Positions 44,576 through 56,049 of a stretch of DNA of 64,000 nt are shown here, one piece after another; the stretch's first letter is position 1; every line of letters starts with the position of its first letter. Made by a program: the position numbers and the translations under genes. Origin of the DNA: Phytophthora sp. 'mugwort' (Eukaryota > Oomycota > Peronosporomycetes > Peronosporales > Peronosporaceae); assembly GCA_033558025.1 (NCBI GenBank), contig JAUCEF010000013.1:1853001-1917000 (forward strand), written 5' to 3'. The notes under the pieces are model-generated. The model was not told the DNA's origin, searched no databases, and saw only the letters and a program-made list of their open reading frames with translations.

Positions 44576-45268
44576 AAAAGGGCTCTAGTCTTTAAAAAGA
44601 CTACATGTAGAGCCCCGCTGCACATATTTCTCGAGTTTCAGAATGCTGCCTTCCTTTGTGAAATTTTTGATTTGCATGGCTATTTCGGTATTATTTCGCG
44701 TTCAGCGCATGAGCCCAATTCAAAAATATTAGCAGTACTCAACCACATCCAGGCCCTTTTTAAGTACACTGACGACTTTACAATACTAAGCAACCAAGTC
44801 GACTTACCTTGTGAACCTACTTAACGTTGAGGCAGGAAAGGGTCTCGTCGTGTGCAGCTATTCCTGATGACATAAGGAATCGAGTTCACACGTGTACACT
44901 GTATCTGTAATGGATGGGTCCACCCAAAAAGAAAACGTACGGGTGTGACTGACTGACGGACGGACGGACGGGAAACTGTGATTGATGGTGTTAGATACCA
45001 GGCGCTCCTTAAGCAAGCACATTACTGTACCATCTTCTTCTTCATAGGAGGGTCTAAACCCTAGTACACGACACAATAAGGCCCTTATGCAGCTGAGGAA
45101 CGCGTGCTACGAGACAACAGGGTAGGGTTAATTTTGTGTGATTGGCCCAGCCCCGACTGGTAGAGAACACCCTGCTCTGCCTGGTCCAGGTTGCGCTCTG
45201 CGCTCACAACCACGGATTCTCACGCACCCAATATCGTGCAGGGCTCACAAAACACAAGTAGATTTCCA
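44576..45268. other. Intergenic region with a small hairpin
   Basis: A hairpin with GGCTCTAGTCTTT at 44581 and its imperfect complement ending at 44614 follows the NLP relic and might mark its old 3' end. GACG GACG GACG-type short tandem repeats lie near 44953-44970. No gene recognised. Confidence 0.4.
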
Positions 45269-46341
45269 ATGCAGCCACTAGGTGACCACGGTACCAGCGA
45301 CGACACGATCGGTCTGCACGGCCTGGCTGCTGCTGTTCCCGCGTTTACGCTGCTTCCGCATGCATGGGCCGACATCGTGGACTCCTCTCGTGCCCAAGCA
45401 CCGCTGCCGTCACCAGCCGCTTCATCACTAGCGCCCTGCGCTGCTTCGACTAAAGATGAGCCCACTGCTCGTCCTGCTACGACGACCAAGAAGGGCAAAA
45501 TGCGAGTAAAGGTGCAGCAGAAGCGCATCAAATGGACCAACAAAATGGTAGCGGAGCTGCTTCGACTTCGTTTTGCTGACGGAGACGTGAAACGCCGGCT
45601 CGAGGCTGCCGACTCGAAGACCAAGAAGGCTCTTGCCTGGCAGTTCTTCGAGAGTGTGCTGTCGCAATCACTCGGTATGGTACTAACCATGATCAGGTCA
45701 GTTTGGTGGTGCATGCGGGGGCAAGTTGACTATCTAACTGGTGTATGTTGTTGTTGGCTTTGCTGTTTTGACGTGCAGGGTTCTCTCAACTATAGGAAAC
45801 TGAAAAATACATCTATCTGAAAGAGAAGCGGGAGCTGAAGCAAACCGGGAATAAAGCTCGTATTAGCGACACCGACGAAGGGCTTTGGACTATCTTGCGC
45901 GATGCTTTTGGTGGCCGTGTAGGCATCAGTGGCGAGATCTTGCTAGACTATGCAATCGACGACGATGAGGAGGAGGAAGACGCAGGCAAAGCGTCTTCCA
46001 AAGTGGACAGCGGGACGAAGCCGAAGCCACCCCCGGTTGCTCAGCTAGCGACGGCTTTGCAAGGCGGAATGGAGGCGATTGCTGCATCCTTGGGGTCTCG
46101 TTCGTCTGCCGAAGGCAACTTCCACGCCCTGACGGTTTCACTGCAGCAGCAACACGAAGAAACACATCATTTCAAGCTATGCAATTACAACCGCTGCGTG
46201 ACATTCTCAGCCAGCGAACCAACTAGCTGTATTTGCGACACCATTAGCTACTGCTTACTAATGAAAGGCTTGCCAGTTAGAATCTCGACAAGATGTTGCG
46301 ATATCGCCCCGCTTTGCAATACCTTGATCGTGGCAGACTGA
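45269..46341 (+). CDS. Myb/SANT-like protein, Harbinger partner, two exons
   Basis: With the ATG at 45269 and an intron 45680-45795 (GTACTA...CTATAG), the frame stays open for 318 codons. A linker of Ser/Ala/Pro is followed by a basic patch (TTKKGKMRVKVQQKR) and a trihelical segment (IKWTNKMVAELLRLRF, SKTKKALAWQFFESVLSQ). Exon 2 continues with KYIYLKEKRELKQTGN, an acidic run (DDDEEEEDAGK) and a Gln-rich tail. The pattern is that of Myb/SANT-like DNA-binding proteins found with Harbinger transposases. A broken Harbinger transposase is immediately downstream on the opposite strand. An alternative donor at 45697 would break the frame, so the intron is a choice, not a certainty. The last 40 codons overlap the transposase 3' end. 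Confidence 0.5.
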
Positions 46342-47480
46342 CTGCTCGCTATCGACAGGATCTTCAGCTACCGGCGCTTCAGCTTCCCCTAGAAGAGGAT
46401 CTATTCCCCCAATAATCACCCCGTCTTGCACTAGAAGCAGCAGATTATGCAACACAATGCAGCCTAAGATCACATTGTACACACTTCCAGCAATTTTCTG
46501 CTCGAGCTTTCCTAACAGAATAAGAAACCGGTTTTCAGCCGGCTGAATGCACACTCGACCACAATGCGTGTCTTGGAGTGCACGTAGTTATTATAGAGCC
46601 GCTTCCTCGGATCGTCAAGTGCCTCCGATTCAGGGAATGGGGTCAGCATATGACCCCATTTTTTTTGTATCCAGCGTCAGCTACCAAATGTTTCCCGAGT
46701 GGCACCAAACTTGAAATGCTGTAGCAAATAGCCAGTGTTTTGTTAGCAAACTAGAGACCAACAAAAAAGCAGTAGACGTACCGTTTCCGAACGCCGGATA
46801 CATTCCACAAGATTGATCGTTGTTCGGTCCGGAACGAATCGAAATCGACCGAAAGAGACCTCTATGGTACGCGACAGGTTGCACGTTGACTGCAGGATAC
46901 TGTTTGCGACAATACTATCCCTCGAAGTCATGAGGACGAGCAATACGAACGAGGGTGCCATCGATGGCACCGATCGTGTCCGGAAAGCCGGCGGTGACAA
47001 AGAAATCATCCCTTTACAGAGGTCAACTCCTCAGCCGTTGGCATCAATACGAACCGTTTGGCCATGGCGCCGAGTACGTCTAGGGTCTCATTGACGTAGA
47101 CCATAGCGCGAGACCTAGACAAACCCAGCGCCGTGGCCGCCTAATCTATGGTGCCTCCCTGGGCCAGATAGAGCATTGTCAGAGCGACGCGTTTAATGAC
47201 CTGGTGCTTGCAGTTAGGGCCAGGTTCGCTCGTAGATCCTCAGGAACGATACCTTGTCGCAGCGCAGCTTCTTGTGGAACAACCTGTTCCTTTGGTGCAC
47301 AGTGCTATCTCGAGCATGCGGGTTGGGAAGGTCATAGAGGCCTTGGGCGGGGGCACCTGTAGAGAGGCTGCGATGGGTGAAGGGTCACTGAATCTGAAAG
47401 TATTTCTTGTCCCTCTGTTAACCGGACGCTTGAAGAGGCGATAGCGCGGCGCGGTGGAGATGCACTAAGCAAGGCCGCAA
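46258..47480 (-). pseudogene. PIF/Harbinger transposase, broken
   Basis: On the minus strand: ALGLSRSRAMVYVNETLDVLG (about 47145-47083), the DGT region GAIDGTLVRIARPHDFEG in one frame (about 46972-46919), then AVNVQPVAYHRGLFRSISI (about 46895-46840). Further on comes the C-terminal helix VYNVILGCIVLHNLLL (about 46480-46433), the typical 'ACCVLHNLL' end of Harbinger nucleases. At least three frame changes and a stop are present. The gene is convergent with the Myb/SANT-like ORF, the same layout as the 18.4-20.9 kb element. Confidence 0.7.
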
Positions 47481-47879
47481 GTAGCAAAAGTCGATGCTCT
47501 CACTTCTTCGGGCGTCCTGCACTAACGAACCTTATCAATAGTTAATCACCTTGCGTAGTGATAATGTAGGTTTTTTTTATCACAAAACGCTAAGAGGCAC
47601 GTTTGACTTGTGCTTGTATGGTGTGGGTCATTGGGAACCCTCCTCCTATCTCTCCGTGGAGTGAATCACAATTCAGGATATCACGACCGAGAGGATTGTC
47701 TGTATTGTATAAGTATTGCGCGTTCTAGGCGAAATTTTTGTGATTGATTGAATCCACACACGACCTGCAAGCCCAAACCCACTTGAGTTAACTATGACAC
47801 TTCTAAGTACGTAATCGGACTTAGTCGAAGCCTTTCCGTACTATGGCTTGCTAACAACTTTAGAATCGTATTGGCCGAT

Positions 47880-47893
47880 TCAATCCACAGTTT
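47880..47893 (+). promoter_or_regulatory. Oomycete Inr/FPR-like element
   Basis: TCAATCCACAGTTT agrees with the oomycete Inr/FPR consensus TCATTYYNCAWTTT at 12 of 14 positions and lies 53 bp before the start codon of the first bZIP/START-like gene, a typical distance. The transcription start would be at the A of TCA. Confidence 0.55.
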
Positions 47894-47946
47894 ATGAACC
47901 GACCTGGAATTCACGTACCAGCCGCGAAATTACTGAAGTGACCACC

Positions 47947-49523
47947 ATGTCGGACGAGTTTGACGCGGACGCCTTTGATGCAATGCTGAGCTTCCTGGAG
48001 GAATATACTACTGAAACCCTCGCCTCATTCGAGACGCCAGCTCCCTCTCCAAGCTCGGAACCGTTCTTATCATCGACGTTGCGTTTTTCGGGTGCAACAC
48101 CTTCGGAGCTTGTCGCTGGTTCCTCCGTCTCCCTAGCTGAGACTTTGGCGATAGCGAATCCGTGTCGCTGTGCACCAGACGCAAATTCCAATACGCCTCT
48201 AACGACGTCTCAGAGGCGAGTACTAGCGACTAATTCAAGAAAACCTCAAGTCAATCCGAACCGCGTTCGGAACGAGCTCCGGTTCGAGCTCGCCTTCCTT
48301 CGAAGGAAGACTGTGCAATTGGAACAGGAATTAAGTTCACTGCAACAGAATGCACAGGCGAATTTAACTGTTTCATCTCCTCGAGCAAAGACTGCGACGG
48401 TGTGTGTTGTCTCTCGTGGGGGCTCGACACAAGAGCTTGATGCGTGGAAAGGGATAGCCGCTCGACAGCGAACGCGTCGGGAGGATTCAGAGCGCGAAAA
48501 CTCACGGTTGAGAATTATTTTGGAGAAGCAAAGGAAAACTGCTGTCGACATGACCAATTCACTGCGCAAAAGAGTACGTGCTTACGCACGAGCGTCGTCG
48601 CATTTGCTGTAGGCTTTGTTTTTTTAAAGTATCTCTGGCTTTGACGTGTTTTGTGCAGGTAGCTGAATATGCTCATATCAAGGATCCATATGCGAAAAAG
48701 CACCGGTTCAGTCATGTTCAGGACTTTCATGGCGATCTTAGCGAGTTTCGAGAGTTGTTTGGACATCTCGAGGCGGCATATGATGAAGTGGATGCTGTGC
48801 TGGCAGCTAATGGTCTTGCGAGGATGGAGGAACCGACCGAGGATGTCCACATCCGTCAAGGCGATGGGAAATATCTAGAGTTCATTGCAAACAAGATTCT
48901 TCCGTTTGGCCTTCGAGAAACAACAGAGGCTGCATGGGACCATTTCAAAGGCGTGGAGAAGCACTGCGGGAACGGTGGACTTTACGAGAAAGCAGCAAAG
49001 GTACGGATACTTTTTATTATGGCTAAATGAAAATCTGTAAGGCTGTTGCCTACTCACTGTGGGTGATCTACTGCAATACTTGTAGAATCTCGATCAACCG
49101 TATACAGTCCTTGAAGACTTCACGAAAGAGCTGTATTCCAATAATTATCGTGCTGATATGAAGGCGAAGCAGATTGTGCGGCGCTATGTCGAGGCCGGGC
49201 GCGACCTTGTAGTCTTCGTTTCGCGGGTGTTCCCTGTTGAGATCAAACACAAGATGATCGAGGGAATGACGTACCATTTTCGTGGCTACGTCGTAATTAA
49301 GCCATCTCCAGCCTCTACTCCCGGGCATGAGTTGACGATGTTGCAGTTCTGCTCTCGCATCTCCATCGATAAGCAGCTTGGCATGGGCTACGACCACGAA
49401 CATATCCGAGCAGCCGTCCGATTCCTCATCGGCAACACGGTGGGGAATATCCGTTGCTACCAGGAGCGAATCGAGAATGCTCTTGTGGATCGAACCTTAC
49501 AACAGCAATTGCAGTGTAACTAA
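47947..49523 (+). CDS. bZIP-like/START-like protein, M96 type, copy 1
   Basis: Exons 47947-48573, 48659-49000 and 49086-49523 join in frame to 468 residues (introns 85 bp each). The N-terminus is acidic (DEFDADAFDAMLSFLEEYT), then a Ser-rich linker, then a basic-coiled-coil region (NPNRVRNELRFELAFLRRK, VQLEQELSSLQQ). A second helix follows (WKGIAARQRTRREDSEREN...LRIILEKQ, ending NSLRKR exactly at the splice site). Exons 2-3 encode an alpha/beta domain (YQERIENALVD at the end) like the START-like part of oomycete proteins annotated as 'M96 mating-specific' or bZIP family. Expected role: oomycete-specific, possibly transcriptional or sexual-stage; function unproven. The architecture and both intron positions are identical to the downstream copy. 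Confidence 0.85.
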
Positions 49524-49739
49524 CGACTCTTTCAGACCAGGGCTGAGCATGGTCTTCGTGGGGGATGAGGGCGGCATGCACGCCTCTGAGACGACATCCA
49601 ATCCGTCGATTAATACGCCAATGGCTCACTGAATCTCGACAACTCCGACGCCTCTTTGCAAGTGTGGCGTTTCAACTGTCAGATGCATTTTCCGTCTTAA
49701 CATTTAGACAGTTGTGATACCTATATTACCGAGCCGCCG

Positions 49740-50410
49740 ACTAGGCCTGGGCAATTGCAGAGCAGCTCTCCAGCGGAACACGAGCCGGCTTCTAGATCGA
49801 GCGTCACCGGTACCGCAGTCAGAGTTGCCTAGGGGCGCAAATCGAGCAGGTCTAGAAAACCGCAAGCGAATTCGAATCGAGTTTGGTATGTGGCTCCGAT
49901 TCGAGCTGCTTATCGTCGAAGGAATATCTCGCAATAGGAGCACGAGGTGCTGATCACAGTCTGAGGGTGAAGATGCGGCGTGAGGGAGCTGCGAAATAGG
50001 AAAGCGGGAAGGTAGATGTACGCAGCTCTCGGCTCGCCATACGTCATTTGCGCAAAAAAAGAAGTCGTTTAGCTAGAAGAGGAGGGCGCTGAGCGCGGCA
50101 CTAAACTCATTGTGAGCACCAGAAGTGGATGATTGCTATCGATTTGAGTGAGTAACTTCGGCAACAAGTACGCGTTTAGCTGATGCTGAGGGTTCCTTGC
50201 TTGTGAGCCGTAGGTGTTAGATCTCACTGTGCATTTCCCCTTAGGCAGCGAAATACAAACATGTCAGTGACGCTTACGCCTCTAAACGTCGCTTATGTTG
50301 CGTGGTTGAGAAATTGTCGAGTTTTAGGGGGCTATTATTCCAGTATTGTAAAGATGTACCATGAGATCGATGACATTACCAGAAGAGAATCAGATCGATT
50401 GAACTCTTAG
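49740..50410 (+). pseudogene. Decayed third copy of the M96-type gene
   Basis: Between the two intact paralogues, nucleotides 49855-49925 align with the basic-region segment of copy 1 (coding NPNRVRNELRFELAFLRR), and 50110-50170 align with the end of exon 1, including a surviving GTACGCG donor-like site. After TTAG at about 50243, AAKYKHVSDAYASKRR corresponds to the start of exon 2 (VAEYAHIKDPYAKKHR). Many substitutions and small indels, no open frame, and no exon 3 seen. This shows the cluster once held three copies. Confidence 0.65.
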
Positions 50411-50824
50411 CCGCATGATGCCTACATGTACCTAGTAGGGGCCGATCCAGTGCAGTACAGACAACGACGGAGAAATCCGGCATCGCTGAATGTCATCCAG
50501 CATACTAAAAATGCAATCACTGGTCCCGACAAATAATCCGGCACCGGATTTGATTCGTCAAAAAGGGTCATAAAAGATCGATATTACATATGATATCCAG
50601 AAAAGGGTATACAGGCTAAAAAGCAGTTTTGTTATTATGTCAAAAGCCGGATTTGTGTGTCGGCCGGATTTGTCCGTCGTTGACTGTAATAGGCCCCAAC
50701 TAGGCCCGCTCCTTTTACGTCCTCCGGTCGCTGCTTGGCTAATATACTGGTGTTTTGTGCAAGAGACCCCACAACCACAATTCAGTGCCAGCAGGACACT
50801 GGGGACCATTGCCAAACGACTGGA

Positions 50825-52431
50825 ATGGAGCTCGTGGGGGGCGACGACGACATGCGCGCGTTCGAGGCGACGCTGAGCTTCGTGGAGGAATATGCCATCG
50901 ACGCCTTTACCTCGACGGACCTTCCCAATCTCTCGGTCACTTCGGATGTGTCAAGTTCCTTTTCGTTTCGGTTCGGGGACCAAGTGCCGCCTACCGACGT
51001 CATGCCGTCGTCCTCGAGCTCCTCCACGTCGTCCGTTGCTACTATTGACACATCGACCATGCTGAGAGAAAAAACGGCGGGCCAGTTCTCCATAGGTGTC
51101 TCAAAGGAGGCTTCGACTACGTCCCAGGCCGCGGAACCTCGTAAGTCGACTAGAAAGAGAAAACCCCAAACCAACCCAAATCGAGCACGCAATGAGCTCC
51201 GCTTTGAGCTTGCATTTCTTCGCGAAAAGGTGACGCAATTGCAGCAGGAATTGCAGTCGCTGCAGCCGATACAGGACAAAATGATCTGTGAAGGAGAGAC
51301 GATGACTCTTGCTACGAGGGCAAATGGTGCTCGCGCTCGTCCGTCGTCGCAAGTGCTTTGTGCTTGGAAGGGAGTGGCGGACCGACAACTACGACGACGT
51401 GAAGACTCGGAGCGCGAGAATGCGCGCTTGAGACTTAACGTAGAGCACCAGCGGAAGGTTGCCATCGATTTGACCAAACTGCTGCGAAAAAGAGTACGTT
51501 TTTGTTGCTATACCGAATTTTTGCGGGCTCTGAGATGCTTGGTGTTAATGAATTTATTACTGTTTGACTCACTGCTATAGATGGCGGAATGCGCGGAAGC
51601 TCAAGATCCGAGTGTCAAGGAGAACCGGTTTACTCGAGTGCTGGACTATCATGGCGACTTGGCCGAATTCCAAGAGCTGTTTCCTCTTCTTGAAGATGCT
51701 TACCACGACTTAGAGGCCGTGCTAGACGAAACTGGCCTTGCAACCATGGACATTCCGACTGAAGACGTACACATCCGTGAAGGAGTTGGAGGCAAATACC
51801 TCGAATTCTTCGCGAATAAAGTTCTGCCATTCGGACTCAGTGATACAACGGAGGCCGCATGGGATCACTTTAAGGGAGTCGATAAGCACTGCGGCAACGG
51901 TGAGTTGTACGAGAAGGCGGCGATGGTACGTATGGCTGACTGGTTTCATTACCGAGGGGTATCATTGCTTGCGCGTGACGTTGTGGCTCGTTTGTTCAGA
52001 ATCTTGACCAGCCTTACACAATCATTGAGGACTTTACAAAAGAAGTTTACTCCAATAGCTCTCGTGCAGATATGCAAATGAAGCAGATCGTGCGTCGCTA
52101 CGTGGAGCCGGATCGAGATGTCATCATCTTCGTCTGTCGAGGAAATCCCATCGAGATTAAACACAAGGCAATCGCTGGATTAACGTACCATCTTCGAGGT
52201 TACGCCATCGCCAAGCGAGCCCCCGCTTCCACTGCAGATCACGAGTTGTCGTTGCTGCAGTTTTGTTCGCGGATCTCTATCGACAAGGAACCGGGCGTGG
52301 TATATGATCCTGTGCATGTTCGAGCGTTGACCAGATTTTTGATCGGGAATACCGCAGGCAACCTTCGATGCTACCAGGAGCGAATCGAGAATGCTCTTGT
52401 CGATCAGGCATTAAAACGACAAATGAAGTAG
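50825..52431 (+). CDS. bZIP-like/START-like protein, M96 type, copy 2
   Basis: Exons 50825-51493, 51581-51925 and 52000-52431 give 481 residues, with the same three-exon plan as copy 1 and splice sites at equivalent codons (LRKR before intron 1, EKAAM before intron 2). The ATG at 50825 (MELVGGDDDMRAF) aligns with the start of copy 1; an in-frame ATG nine codons later is a weaker option. The basic region is stronger here (KSTRKRKPQTNPNRARN), followed by LRFELAFLREKVTQLQQEL. The C-terminal domain conserves EIKHKAIAGLTYHLRGY and RCYQERIENALVDQ. Copy 2 lacks a clear Inr in the 100 bp upstream. The tandem arrangement and the relic between them point to local duplication. Confidence 0.85.
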
Positions 52432-53516
52432 CCAAGCGGTGGCCGCATGCTGTAATGTTGGTTTTCGCTAAACCAAACTCTTTTCCATAGAGGACGAACT
52501 GGAATAGGAATGTACATATGTGTATGGCGCGATTTTTCATGTGGGGTAGGGAAACAGGAGTAGGGACAACCCAGCATTGCACTCGAACGATTGTGGTGGT
52601 CATTTTTATTCTTCATACTCATGTCTTATAATCTTAAAATTTCTATTAATATGCGCAATGTTAAACCGCTGGCATCGCGCTCTTCACTGGAGTCGGTCTC
52701 ACTCTTCACATCCGCGCAAGACTCGATACCCTCGGTAGAGACGACTCGGTCGTCACAAGGTGAAGCTTCGCCGTTGATTTCGCTGCGCTAGGCGGTAGTG
52801 ACTCTTAGGTGCGGCCGGCCCTGAAGTCGCCTGTTCAGCTCGACTTGGAGCGGAATGCGCAGTACCAGTGGGTGGAGAAGGCGATGGAGGGAGATGCGCG
52901 ACGGGTGACACTGCATTGCGGTTTGTGAGCACGTCTCGTAATGAGCTGCATTCTAGTTGGGAACTTCGATGCACCCCGTAATGTTTGAATTTACGAAAAC
53001 GCTCGTTTCTCACAAATTCGCTTACGTACGATTTACGGTGGGCCAACTTTAAAAGCCGATTATCTCGAAAACTCTGAATGGTGCGTTAGCAACATTTTGT
53101 TTGCCATTGTCTCATATATACTTTTTATCTCAGATGGGGGGGTCAATGACTTTTCGAGTGAAGAACGCTAATAGTTTTTAGAAACGAAGTGCGAAGCAAG
53201 ACCTTACCTGTAATTGTCTTTAAAATCGTACCCACCCGGGACACCACGGCAGATCGCAGGGCATACTCTATTTCGCAATTCGTATTAATCCGTGTCCAGC
53301 TTTGGGAAATGCAATTAAGGCAAAGATCAGGGTTTTTAAAAGATCAGCAAGTAAAGCGAGGGACACCGAAAACTTCTCAAACGAGCTCACAGTATTGGGC
53401 CTTCGCCCAAAAAGACAAATCAATTCCGTTGGTGCACGATTAATGATTAAGTTGCTTGATTTGCGTGTGAACGAGTGCAATTCCGGCTGTTTTAGCTTGC
53501 AACCGTGATTGCATCA
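52432..53516. other. Intergenic region
   Basis: No gene supported. A minus-strand open frame at 52753-53046 contains a Ser/Pro/Ala-rich segment but opens with TTG and matches nothing known. The right edge meets the truncated 3' side of the Copia element. Confidence 0.45.
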
Positions 53517-54718
53517 TCAGCGTCCTTGCTCACGTGGATGACCGTTCCGTTCTGAGCCGACTGTCTCATAGATACCGTCCACCTCACGCTCGTCCAGTTT
53601 CACAGAGCGTGTCACCTTGACCTTGGAAGCGTCCAAGTCAAACAGGCGGTACCCCTTTACATTCTCAGCATATCCGAGGAGCATGCACCTGAAGCTCTTG
53701 GGTTCCAGCTTCGTCCTCTTCGCCTTGTCGATGTGAGCGTATTCGCGCGACCCAAAGACGCGTAGGTAATCTAGCATAGGCTTTACCTTGAAACCTTGCT
53801 CATACGGTGTCAGAGTTGTGTGCTGCGTGATCGTGGAACGGTTAATGAGGTACACCGATGTACTCACTGCTTCAGCCCACCATTCGGTTGGGACGCTCTT
53901 GTAATATAACATACTCCGAGCCTTTTCCATAATGGTACGATTCATCCGTTCTGCCATTCCATTCTGCTGGGGGCTATACGGTACGATACGTTGGTGCATG
54001 ATACAGTTCATGGTACAGATCCGCGCCACCTCCTTGTCCACAAATTCCATTCCGTTGTCCGACCGGAGGCACGTAATGCGTTTCCCCCATTGCTTCTCGT
54101 AGAATCTCATGAACTCGTTCAGTTTGGCGGCCACCTCGCTCTTTTTTTTTTTAAAAGTAGGCCACCACGTATCGCGAGTAGACGTCCACGTCAGAACGTA
54201 CTTGGTATCATCCTTCGATGGTGTTTGCATTGGTCCCTTCACATCCGTGTGGACAAGCTCCACAACGCGCGACATCTTCGATCTGGAACTGTTCGGGAAC
54301 GTTGCCGCCGTCTGCTTCCCTTCATGCATCCGCCACACAACGTCTGGAATGCTTGCCTGACAGCCGGAATACCGTCGTGGCACGCTGTGTCTTGACTAAA
54401 GCGTCCTTGTTTGGGGTGCCCCATGCGAGCGTGCCAAAGCTCCCACTGACTGTCAGCCCCAGCGTACTGGACGAACCGTGCTTCTTCCTGGTCGCAGCCC
54501 AACATGCACGCCTTGCCGACCTTCTTGTCCATCGCGATCATGCTATCGTCGCCCCGAATGATACATGAGGAACGCTGAAACTCCACGTTCTGGCCACGTT
54601 CCACCAGCTTCCCTACTGACAGCAGCCGTCTGTCGAGACCCGTGAAGTGGTTAGCTTCCACCATTTTGATACGATTCCAGTCTAGACTGAGCAAGCGTAC
54701 CGTTCCTCGACCAGCCAT
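53517..54718 (-). pseudogene. Copia integrase, frameshifted
   Basis: The first frame (54718-54239) contains the pre-integrase segment LWHARMGHPKQGRFS with a CGGCMKG piece, the HHCC zinc-binding region. A frameshift near 54380 switches to the second frame (to 53517), which has the integrase catalytic core. Its motifs are HTDVKGPM (first Asp), RSDNGMEF (second Asp) and PQQNGMAERMNRTIMEKAR (catalytic Glu), then the GKKP-like linker LRVFGSREYAHI. All three acidic residues are intact, yet the frameshift and the loss of everything downstream make it non-functional. Confidence 0.85.
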
Positions 54719-55597
54719 GTTTAGCTTCTTACCATCCGCAATCGTGACTCGATGCCGGCGGTCACGTCTTCGTACTCGAGCAGATCGGAACGGTACGGAG
54801 TCATGTGGACGGTCACATCACTGTCGATCAACCACCCTTCGAGACGTTCAGTACCCACGGCAAAGACCACATCGTCATCACCGTCAGCGTTCCGTACCGG
54901 ACAATCCCGCTTCATGTGCCCGAGTTGGTAGCACTTGAAGCACTTGCCTTTCAAGCCACCAGCGTTCTTCTTCGAACCGTTCCACTTGCGTCCGCTGCTC
55001 TTGCCGCCCTTGAACCGTCCGGCGTCCACCTAGAGCACGCGTTCCGTGGCCATGTCTTTCTTCTCCAACCGTTCGTACTCCTTCAGGATCTTCTCCTTGA
55101 CCTCGGTCAGCGTGATATCCTCGGCATTCTCGATGATGGACAAGATCAGCTCGTACTCGACCGGGAGGCCACCACGAGCTGCCGCGCCTCGTCGACGGCC
55201 TCTCCCATCATCTGCTGGCCGACGGCGAGCTCGTCAAAAGCGTCCAGATGCTTCGCCATGGTCGACACGTCCTCCATCTTGAACTCATTGAGATGGCGTG
55301 TCATCGTGACACGGTTCTGAAGCGTGAACGGTTGTAGAACTCCCTAAGCGTTACCCACGCTTGGATGGCACGCGTCGCGGAACGAATCTTCGTCTGGTGC
55401 TGGAGTTCCACGCCCTGCGCGGTGATACCCAGCGCCTTCGCGTCGTTCACGAGCCATGCCTCCGTGACCTCACTCTCAGCCTTGACATCCTGCACATGCG
55501 CGAGCAGTCCCTTCCGAGCCAGCGTCATGCGCATGTTATGCTCCCAGAGGAAGTAGTTCCTACTTCCGAGGAGGGCTTCGGCGCGCTTGGTTGTCAT
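54719..55597 (-). pseudogene. Copia gag with CCHC zinc knuckle, frameshifted
   Basis: The ATG at 55597 opens MTTKRAEALLGSRNYFLWEH, the typical Copia gag start ('L.G.NY..W...M...L'). The frame breaks near 55310, resumes with NEFKMEDVSTMAKHLDAFDELAVG and breaks again. Near 54960-54905 lies CFKCYQLGHMKRDCPV, a CX2CX4HX4C nucleic-acid-binding knuckle, followed by DDDVVFAVGTERLEGWLIDSD, the start of the aspartic protease region. There the usual catalytic DSG reads DSD. Confidence 0.8.
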
Positions 55598-55659
55598 CTT
55601 GAGCGTTCCGGCGAGACGTTCGTGGGCTTGTGCATCGTACCGATCTGCGGCTGTTAACC

Positions 55660-55977
55660 TGTTGAGATGGAGCTTAAGATGTAGGAGGCAAATGCCGAAG
55701 TGAGTAGATTAAAATGCTTAAAACCTGTCTCCTTACTGTCTATTCCTGTTTCCCCCTCTGAACCACCAAGCTTGGTCTATTTACCTATCAGCGTGCACTT
55801 CGGGATGAACCGTGTCCGCGGTTCACATACGTGAGTGAATCGTGCAAGAGCGGTGTACTTCAACACTTTGTACCTATTCACATCCACGAATTCGTGATTC
55901 CATTTGTCTTCTTAGCTTGTATGTAGCAAAGTGTCACGGACAAGCATTGCACCGGATTATCCAACCAGCTAATAACA
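55660..55977 (-). repeat. Copia 5' LTR (solo within window)
   Basis: On the minus strand it starts TGTTATTAGCTGG and ends CCATCTCAACA, so it has TG...CA ends with short TGTT/AACA inverted repeats. It is 318 bp long and is directly followed by the primer-binding site. No second copy is seen in the window, so the boundaries rest on the terminal motifs and the PBS. Confidence 0.65.
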
Positions 55978-56049
55978 ATACAGGTTCGTAAATAAATTGA
56001 GATTGATTATTATAATTCTTGGGATTTTGCACAGCGCTGCCCTGGACAT
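55978..56049. other. Short spacer
   Basis: AT-rich sequence between the LTR and the SANT-type relic; nothing recognised. Confidence 0.3.

Larger units (their letters stand above)
53517..55977 (-). mobile_element. Truncated Ty1/Copia LTR retrotransposon
   Basis: Read on the minus strand it has, in order, an LTR (55977-55660), a primer-binding-site-like GGTTAACAGCCGC directly after it, gag (from 55597), a CCHC knuckle (about 54960), protease-region debris, and an integrase (to 53517). Gag-protease-integrase before RT is the Copia order. Reverse transcriptase, RNase H and the second LTR are absent: the element ends inside the integrase/RT linker. Confidence 0.85.

Noticed and set aside
52753..53046. 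97-codon Ser/Pro-rich minus-strand ORF after the M96-type cluster
   Set aside because: No ATG at its start, low complexity, no homologue recognised.
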